Shown here piece by piece: positions 5,961 through 9,958 of a stretch of 9,958 nucleotides of DNA. Every line of letters begins with the position of its first letter. The stretch's first letter is position 1. The position numbers and the translations under genes were made by a program. The notes beneath the pieces were generated by a model. The model was not told the origin of the DNA and searched no databases. It saw only the letters and a list, made by a program, of their open reading frames with translations. This stretch comes from Dehalococcoidia bacterium (GTDB lineage: Bacteria > Chloroflexota > Dehalococcoidia > Tepidiformales > Tepidiformaceae): positions 1 to 9,958 of the forward strand of contig SLAK01000142.1 of the NCBI GenBank assembly GCA_007126855.1. The letters are read 5' to 3'.

Positions 5961-6980
5961 TCAGTTCACCCCCGGTATTGTCACGTTACGGTACGCCCAG
6001 CTCACGTGGGAGTCGCGCAGCGACCGTTCGATGTCCGCTGCTTGCCGCGCTTCGCTAATGCGCTCTTCCAGCTCTTGCTCGGCGATCTGCTCGCGGTGCT
6101 CGTCGCTCAAAGTCCCATCCGGGTCGATGCTCTCGGCCCGCACGATCCACCAGTGGTCCTGTACTTGCACCGGGCCCACAAGGTCGCCCTCGCCTGCCTC
6201 GGCAATCGCATCGCGGAGCTCTTCGGGCAGAAGCTGCAGCGGCATCTCCTGCATCATGCCGCCTTCCTCGCGAGAGGCCAGGTCCTCCGACTCGGTACGC
6301 GCGATCTCTGCCATGTCCTCGCCATCGCCGATGCGCTCCACGATGCTGTGCGCGTTGTCCTCGGAGCTCGTCACTACTGTGCGCAGCTCTGCGACTTCGC
6401 CTGTCCCGCCGATCGCGTCCAGGATCTGTTCGAGCAGCGCCGCTTCCGCGAGCGATGCGCGCGAAAGGCGCCGGTAGTCGCGCTCCCGCAGCCCGGTTTC
6501 CCGCAGCCGCTGGCGATAGAGCGAATCGAAGGTAGTACCCGAACCGCCGGGCTCCACACCCAGCTCGTCGGCAATGTGCTGCGTCACCGCCTCGTCCGAG
6601 AGATCGATGCCGGCTTCCTGCGCCATGCGCACGGTGACGGCCTCTTCTTCCAGCTTCGTAAGCAACGACGGCTCAATGAAGCCGCGGCCGAGCTGCGGAT
6701 TCGAGAGCGCGAAGCTCCCCAGCCGGTCGGTGAAGTAGCGAAGGCTGAAGGTCTCCCCCTCGACCGTGAGCACAACTTCGCGCGGCTTTCCGATGTTCTC
6801 GTCGTACCAGCGGTAGCCCACCAGCCCGAGCACAAACAGGAAAAGCAACGCGACGCCGCCAAGGATCGCCACGCGCGAATACCAGTCCCGCACGGGGATC
6901 CCGGCTACCCGGCGCTCCCGTTTGGATACCGGGCGTGGCCGGTGCTTCGGCAGTCCGGTCGTACGGTCGCGGCGTGTCAT
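5961..6980 (-). CDS. Membrane-anchored SurA/PpiC-like peptidyl-prolyl isomerase or chaperone
   Basis: The product has 339 residues. The first 35 are strongly basic and cytoplasmic. A TM helix at about 36-56 (VAILGGVALLFLFVLGLVGY) anchors the protein so that the rest faces outward. Residues about 66-185 resemble the helical SurA N-terminal chaperone region: VEGETFSLRYFTDRLG, then long helices. Residues about 196-284 fit a parvulin-type rotamase: a VVTSSEDNAHSIVERI strand-helix, DMAEIARTESED, EEGGMMQEM and a closing strand HWWIVRAE. The usual GG-D/E-LGW-F core is degraded to GGMMQEM, so catalytic activity is doubtful and a holdase role is possible. This assignment is from overall pattern, not a decisive motif. 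The ATG at 6980 is preceded by GGAAAGGA. The gap from ssb is 72 bp with no clear promoter, and hom follows one base after its stop, so it appears to be part of the same transcript. Confidence 0.75.
   Translation of the reverse strand: MTRRDRTTGLPKHRPRPVSKRERRVAGIPVRDWYSRVAILGGVALLFLFVLGLVGYRWYDENIGKPREVVLTVEGETFSLRYFTDRLGSFALSNPQLGRGFIEPSLLTKLEEEAVTVRMAQEAGIDLSDEAVTQHIADELGVEPGGSGTTFDSLYRQRLRETGLRERDYRRLSRASLAEAALLEQILDAIGGTGEVAELRTVVTSSEDNAHSIVERIGDGEDMAEIARTESEDLASREEGGMMQEMPLQLLPEELRDAIAEAGEGDLVGPVQVQDHWWIVRAESIDPDGTLSDEHREQIAEQELEERISEARQAADIERSLRDSHVSWAYRNVTIPGVN
5966..5973 (-). promoter_or_regulatory. Ribosome binding site that supports the AUC start of hom
   Basis: GGGGGTGA (minus strand, 5973-5966) differs by one base from the ideal GGAGGTGA. 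It lies 6 nt before ATC at 5959, inside the last codons of the preceding gene (PGVN-stop). It is at the right distance for the 5959 start and much too far from the TTG at 5884. Confidence 0.5.
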
Positions 6981-7052
6981 CCTTGTCCTTTCCAGGGTGC
7001 CACGATGGGCGCTGCAAGCTGAGAGATGGCGAGCGCGCCCCGGTGTTCCAGT

Positions 7053-7514
7053 CTACTCAAAGGGCAGGTCGTCGATGTCCGTCTCACTCGCCGATCCCTG
7101 CCCGGCAAATGCGCCGCCGCGGCTTTGTTGTCCCCAGGAGCCGCTCTCGCCCCAGGCATCGCCACCGCCCTCACCACCGCTGCTTCGACGGTCCAGGAAC
7201 TGGACGTTGTTCGCGACGACCTCGGTCCGGTAATGGCGCTGACCCTGGTCATCGTCCCACTGCCGGTTGTTAAGGCGGCCTTCAACGAAAAGCTGCTTTC
7301 CCTTCGTGATGTACTGGCTGATCCGCTCGGCCATGTCGCCGAAAATCACGACATTGAACCAGTCGGTCTGGTCTTCCCATTCCCCGGACTGGCTTCGCCG
7401 GCGGCTGTTCACGGCCAAGCTAAATGTCGTCATGGCGGTCCCGGTCGAAAGGTAGCGCATCTCCGCGTCCCGGCCCGTGTTGCCGATCAACATCACTTTG
7501 TTCAGGCTGCCCAT
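7053..7514 (-). CDS. ssb: Single-stranded DNA-binding protein
   Basis: SSB coats single-stranded DNA during replication, repair and recombination and recruits partner proteins. At 153 residues it is of normal bacterial length. The OB fold covers about 1-110, with NKVMLIGNTGRDAEMRY, the DNA-contacting WFNVVIFGDMAERISQYITKG, VEGRLNNRQW and YRTEVVANNVQFLDRR. A Gly/Ser/Trp-rich linker follows (about 111-145). The protein ends in the acidic tip DIDDLPFE, the known docking site for SSB partners. The ATG at 7514 has a strong GAGGAGG site in the 14-bp gap after rpsF. The pair rpsF-ssb is a conserved bacterial arrangement. rpsR and rplI, which often follow it, are not present here. Confidence 0.97.
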   Translation of the reverse strand: MGSLNKVMLIGNTGRDAEMRYLSTGTAMTTFSLAVNSRRRSQSGEWEDQTDWFNVVIFGDMAERISQYITKGKQLFVEGRLNNRQWDDDQGQRHYRTEVVANNVQFLDRRSSGGEGGGDAWGESGSWGQQSRGGAFAGQGSASETDIDDLPFE

Positions 7515-7528
7515 CGTTGCCTCCTCGG

Positions 7529-8155
7529 CTAATCAGCCCTGGTTTCGTCTTCCGGGCTCTCCTCGCTCTCGGGCGATGCCGGACCAGGCGCCGCTTCTTC
7601 CGCTGTCTCCGCAGGCTCTTCTGCGGGAGCTTCTGTGCTTGCTGGCTCCTCCCCAGCGCGGGCTTCCGCCGACTCCTCCGCCGCAGGAGCTTCGGCGGGC
7701 TCCTCCGCAGCAGGAACTTCGGCGGGCTCCTCCGCCGCAGCGGGCTCTTCCGCAGCCGGGGCTTCTGCGGGGGGTGCCGTCGCCGGTGCCGCTGCGGGCG
7801 CCGCGGCCGGTTCCGCCGGCGTGGTTGCCGCCGCCGGCGCTTCTTCCACAACCGGCGGTGGCGGCAGCTCGTCAGCGCGCACCGTCAGGAACCGGAAGAT
7901 CCGTTCATTGATGCGGAACGAGCCCTCCATCTCCGGGATCAGCTGCGGGTTCAGCTCGACGCGGACCAGCACGTAGTCCGCGTCCAGCTTCCCGTCGATC
8001 GGGTAGGCCATCCGACGGCGGCCCCAGTGGTCCACCTTCAGGATCTTGCCTTCATTCGCCGTGATGATGCGTTCCAGGTACTTCGGCCCCGCGTCCTGTC
8101 CTTCGGATTCGGACAGTGCAAGGTCAAAAACGACAATCAGTTCGTATTCGCGCAT
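7529..8155 (-). CDS. rpsF: Ribosomal protein bS6 with long Ala/Glu/Pro tail
   Basis: S6 binds the central domain of 16S rRNA together with S18 in the small subunit. Residues 1-97 are a normal S6 domain: MREYELIVVFD at the start, GRRRMAYPIDGKLDADYVLVRV in the middle and RINERIFRFLTVRADE at the end. After this comes a tail of about 110 residues, starting PPPPVVEEAPAAA, with repeats of EEPAEAPAA and an acidic end. The total of 208 residues is about twice the usual 95-130. E. coli S6 receives extra glutamates after translation through RimK; here acidic residues are encoded directly, which is only a parallel. The start at 8155 is chosen because MREYEL is the conserved N-terminus and GGAGA lies just upstream. 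The open frame up to 8248 crosses the promoter and is not S6-like. The gene is first in the operon with ssb. Confidence 0.95.
   Translation of the reverse strand: MREYELIVVFDLALSESEGQDAGPKYLERIITANEGKILKVDHWGRRRMAYPIDGKLDADYVLVRVELNPQLIPEMEGSFRINERIFRFLTVRADELPPPPVVEEAPAAATTPAEPAAAPAAAPATAPPAEAPAAEEPAAAEEPAEVPAAEEPAEAPAAEESAEARAGEEPASTEAPAEEPAETAEEAAPGPASPESEESPEDETRAD
7690..7735 (-). repeat. 27-bp tandem repeats coding the S6 tail
   Basis: The plus-strand 19-mer CTTCGGCGGGCTCCTCCGC occurs identically at 7690-7708 and 7717-7735, a period of 27 bp or nine codons (EEPAE-A/V-PAA). More degenerate copies extend on both sides, within about 7640-7770. The identity at DNA level suggests growth by slippage or unequal recombination, so tail length may vary between strains. 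Confidence 0.7.
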
Positions 8156-8195
8156 GGGTCTCCAGTAATGCTTCCGGGTGCGATGGGTTTGCCCG

Positions 8196-8216
8196 CCGGG
8201 CGAGCCGCGGCCCCGG
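8196..8216 (-). promoter_or_regulatory. GC-rich hairpin in the rpsF leader
   Basis: CCGGG (8196-8200) and CCCGG (8212-8216) can pair around an 11-nt loop that contains the self-complementary GCCGCGGC. It lies in the roughly 70-nt leader between the predicted transcription start and rpsF. An S6:S18-binding leader element is known in many bacteria in this position; I cannot confirm the match to that motif by eye. Confidence 0.25.
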
Positions 8217-8230
8217 TTCCACAACTGCTG

Positions 8231-8258
8231 AGCGTAGCACATTGGCACCTGCGCTCAA
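8231..8258 (-). promoter_or_regulatory. Promoter of the rpsF-ssb operon
   Basis: TTGAGC (8258-8253) and TACGCT (8236-8231) on the minus strand are separated by 16 bp. TGC directly before the -10 gives an extended -10 (TGnTACGCT). Transcription would start near 8224, leaving a leader of about 70 nt before rpsF. The promoter lies in the 134-bp gap after the ROK kinase, which holds no other gene. Confidence 0.5.
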
Positions 8259-8289
8259 TTGGCGCAAGTGCGGACTCGAGCCGGGTGCG

Positions 8290-9252
8290 TCAGCTCCCGC
8301 CGCCCTGCTCCAGGTACTCCAGCGCAACTGCCGCCGCGCCAAGCAACCCGGTATCGTCGCCCAGCTCGCTGAAGCGAATTTCAACCCCTGCCGCCGGGCC
8401 ATAGGCCAGCGACGCCAGGGACTCACGCATCGGCCCGAAATACATATCACCCAGCACCAGCAGCCCCCCGCTGATGGTGATCGCTTCCGGGTTCAGCACA
8501 TTGACCAGGCTACCCAGGCCCAGCCCCAGCAGGTGACCGGCGTTCCGTATCTCCGCCTCCGCCAGGGCGTCACCCTGCGTCGCCGCCCGGAACAGGTGCT
8601 CCCCATTGGGTGGCTCGCCGCCCGCAATGTCCGCCAGGATCGACGATCGCCCCGAAGAGACCAGCCGCCGTGCCCGTTCGGCAAACGCCGTCCCGCTCGC
8701 CAGCGCCTCGAGGCAACCGCGCGACCCGCAATTGCACGACGGCCCCGCAGGGTCCAGGATGATGTGCCCGATCTCCCCCGCCAGCCCGCGCGCCCCCCGA
8801 TACAGGTGGCCATTCAATACGAGCCCGCCGCCAATTCCCGTCCCCACGGTCACGTGGACGATGTGGTTGAAGTCTCGCCCTGCGCCGAAGCGGTGCTCCC
8901 CGAGCGCCGCCGCGCTCGCATCGTTCTCAATAAACGCCGGCAGCCGCAGCGCGCGGCTCACCGGCTCGGTCAAACCAAGGTTGCGAAAGCCGGGCGCGTT
9001 CGGCGAGATGATCACCCGGCCGGCTATCGCATCCACCAGCCCGGCAATGGCTATACAGCACGCTTCGGGCGGCTCCGGCGATTCGCCTGCGACCATCGAT
9101 AGCAGGCCGACAACCTGCTCCAGGATGGCATCCGCGCCCGCGTTGGCAGGTGTCTCAGCCTGGCGGCGCATGAGCACCTCGCCGCCTTCCGACACAATCC
9201 CGGCTCGAAGATTCGTCGCGCCAAAGTCGGCGCCAAGAATGTATCGCGTCAC
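8290..9252 (-). CDS. ROK family sugar kinase (glucokinase-like)
   Basis: ROK proteins phosphorylate sugars such as glucose, mannose or N-acetyl sugars with ATP; some members are repressors. This one has 320 residues and no N-terminal HTH, so it is a kinase. The phosphate-1 motif GADFGATNLRAG is at 7-18. The catalytic Asp is in ENDASAAALGEH (Asp111). VTVGTGIGGGLVLNG is at about 134-148. The ROK signature follows, with GEIGH (159-163) and the zinc motif CNCGSRGCLE (173-182) with all cysteines present. VNVLNPEAITISGGLL near the C-terminus is also typical. GTG at 9252 is chosen because the frame is open upstream to 9894 but the family N-terminus starts here. TATAGT lies only 6 nt before this GTG, so the message may be leaderless. 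The exact sugar cannot be told; glucose is the first guess. Confidence 0.92.
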   Translation of the reverse strand: MTRYILGADFGATNLRAGIVSEGGEVLMRRQAETPANAGADAILEQVVGLLSMVAGESPEPPEACCIAIAGLVDAIAGRVIISPNAPGFRNLGLTEPVSRALRLPAFIENDASAAALGEHRFGAGRDFNHIVHVTVGTGIGGGLVLNGHLYRGARGLAGEIGHIILDPAGPSCNCGSRGCLEALASGTAFAERARRLVSSGRSSILADIAGGEPPNGEHLFRAATQGDALAEAEIRNAGHLLGLGLGSLVNVLNPEAITISGGLLVLGDMYFGPMRESLASLAYGPAAGVEIRFSELGDDTGLLGAAAVALEYLEQGGGS

Positions 9253-9258
9253 GCGTTC

Positions 9259-9264
9259 ACTATA
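9259..9264 (-). promoter_or_regulatory. -10 element implying a leaderless ROK kinase transcript
   Basis: TATAGT (9264-9259) ends 6 nt before the GTG start at 9252. A transcript started about 7 nt downstream would begin at or next to the start codon. I see no good -35 at 17 bp. The divergent gap 9253-9321 must also hold the promoter of the PPOX gene; TACGAT at 9307-9312 is a weak candidate. Confidence 0.35.
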
Positions 9265-9321
9265 GGCGTTGAAACAGCAAAGGCTAGCGCTGCAGCCACA
9301 GACAGGTACGATCAGGCGGCA

Positions 9322-9747
9322 ATGTTCGCCAGTTGGGAGCTCGCATTGATCCACGAATGCCGCGCTGGGCGCCTCGCCACCATCGCACCCGATGGGCGGC
9401 CGGCAACGGTCCCCGTCTGCTATGCCGAATCCGGTGGCCGCCTTGCCATTCCCGTGGACGAAAAACCCAAGCAGGGCCGCAAGCTCGCGCGCATCCGCAA
9501 CATCGAGCGCGACCCCCGCGTCAGCCTGCTCATCGACCGCTACGATGACGACTGGACCCGGCTCGCCTGGGTGCGCATCGACGGCGAAGCCTCCGTCCAC
9601 GACCGTGGCGACGCCTGGACCGCAGCCCTCAACGCGCTTCGCGACCGCTACCACCAGTACCGGGATATGCGCCTCGAAGAGCTGCCCATGGTCGAAATAC
9701 AGCCCTCCCGCGTCGTCTCCTGGCGCTGGCAAGGAGACGACGAATGA
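9322..9747 (+). CDS. PPOX-class (pyridoxamine-phosphate-oxidase-like), probably F420-dependent split-barrel protein
   Basis: The product has 141 residues, the usual size of small flavin/F420-binding split-barrel proteins. The N-terminal helix MFASWELALIHECRAGRL is followed by strands ATIAPDGRPATVPVCYAE (about 19-36) and RLAIPVDEKPK. KLARIRNIERDPRVSLLIDRY (54-74) and LAWVRIDGEASV (81-92) complete the barrel. The spacing and the R-N-I-x-x-x-P-R-V-S-L-L and W-V-R-I-x-G blocks are those of the Rv0121-like PPOX family (TIGR03668), assigned from memory. Such proteins bind FMN or F420 and perform redox steps on mostly unknown substrates. It overlaps purK by ATGA and is therefore coupled to purine synthesis. 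The ATG at 9322 has only a weak ribosome site, so a short-leader message is possible. Confidence 0.82.
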   Translation: MFASWELALIHECRAGRLATIAPDGRPATVPVCYAESGGRLAIPVDEKPKQGRKLARIRNIERDPRVSLLIDRYDDDWTRLAWVRIDGEASVHDRGDAWTAALNALRDRYHQYRDMRLEELPMVEIQPSRVVSWRWQGDDE

Positions 9748-9958
9748 ACCGCCGCGTTGGCGTCGTCGGCGCCGGGCAGCTCGCCCGCATGATGCACCAG
9801 GCCGCCATCGGCCCTGGCATCGAGGTTGTGGTCCTCGCCAACACCGAGGACGAAAGCGCCGCGCAGGTCGCCCGCCACCACGTGCTTGGCTCACCCGACG
9901 ACCTGGACGCGCTGCGCCGCCTCGCCACGGTGGTCGATGTCGTGACCTTCGACCACGA
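9744..9958 (+). CDS. purK: 5-(carboxyamino)imidazole ribonucleotide synthase, N-terminal part (cut by window edge)
   Basis: PurK uses ATP and bicarbonate to convert AIR to N5-CAIR in purine synthesis and normally works with PurE. Only the first 71 residues are visible. They form the ATP-grasp enzyme's Rossmann-like N-terminal domain: RVGVVGAGQLARMMHQAA (about 4-21), a second strand VVVLANTEDESAAQVA, then VLGSPDDLDALRRLA and DVVTFDH, where PurK typically has VT-Y/F-E/D-x-E. ATG at 9744 overlaps the PPOX stop (ATGA). AAGGAG at 9731-9736 is a good ribosome site 7 nt before it. The frame is open to the end of the window. PurE is not visible and may lie beyond the edge. Confidence 0.88.
   Translation, partial: MNRRVGVVGAGQLARMMHQAAIGPGIEVVVLANTEDESAAQVARHHVLGSPDDLDALRRLATVVDVVTFDH

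Noticed and set aside
5889..7022. Plus-strand open frame of 377 codons opposite the parvulin-like gene
   Set aside because: It is a shadow of a gene with an SD, a TM helix and a domain pattern on the other strand, and it has no recognisable product.
7007..7040. Possible hairpin between ssb and the parvulin-like gene
   Set aside because: The stem is 6 bp (GGGCGC/GCGCCC-like) with a loop of more than 20 nt and no T-tract, too weak to call a terminator.
8156..8248. Upstream extension of rpsF to 8248
   Set aside because: It crosses the predicted promoter and leader; MREYEL at 8155 is the conserved S6 N-terminus.
9253..9894. N-terminal extension of the ROK kinase frame up to 9894
   Set aside because: It overlaps the PPOX and purK genes on the other strand; the ROK family N-terminus begins at the GTG at 9252.

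Overview
This is a compact, GC-rich bacterial chromosomal window. The gene set (an F420-type split-barrel flavoprotein, a membrane-anchored LuxR-type regulator, S6 with a long Ala/Glu tail, a PurK of the VTFDH type, and leaderless-looking promoters) suggests a monoderm, actinobacterium-like or Chloroflexota-like lineage. I lean to Chloroflexota (Dehalococcoidia/Tepidiformia-like), but this is inference from gene content. No mobile element, tRNA, rRNA or CRISPR array is visible.

Layout. Positions 1-1600 (minus, running off the left edge) hold a LuxR-type HTH, one transmembrane helix and a large exported propeller-like domain. A divergent 190-bp gap leads to a small YggT membrane protein (plus, 1791-2030). 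Facing it is a 119-aa signal-peptide/TM protein of unknown function (minus, 2119-2478), which has its own promoter and an inverted-repeat operator candidate. From 8155 down to 2588 lies a long minus-strand operon: rpsF, ssb, a membrane-anchored parvulin-like chaperone/isomerase, homoserine dehydrogenase, a 336-aa all-coiled-coil protein, and threonine synthase. The last four genes are almost contiguous, with junctions of 1 nt, 1 nt and an ATGA overlap. Upstream of rpsF is a ROK-family sugar kinase (minus, 8290-9252). Divergent from it are a PPOX/F420-type protein and, overlapping by ATGA, the start of purK, which runs off the right edge.

How the genes fit together. hom and thrC are the first and last enzymes of the homoserine-to-threonine branch, but homoserine kinase (thrB) is absent and the coiled-coil gene sits in its usual kind of position. 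rpsF-ssb is a conserved ribosome/replication pair, but its usual partners rpsR and rplI are absent here. The most unusual points are the hom start, which appears to be an AUC codon because no ATG, GTG or TTG lies upstream of the NAD-binding glycine loop; the HTH-TM-propeller regulator; the coiled-coil gene embedded in the threonine operon; and the repeat-built acidic tail on S6. Apart from these, the window is ordinary housekeeping sequence and I do not see a clear new defence or mobile system.
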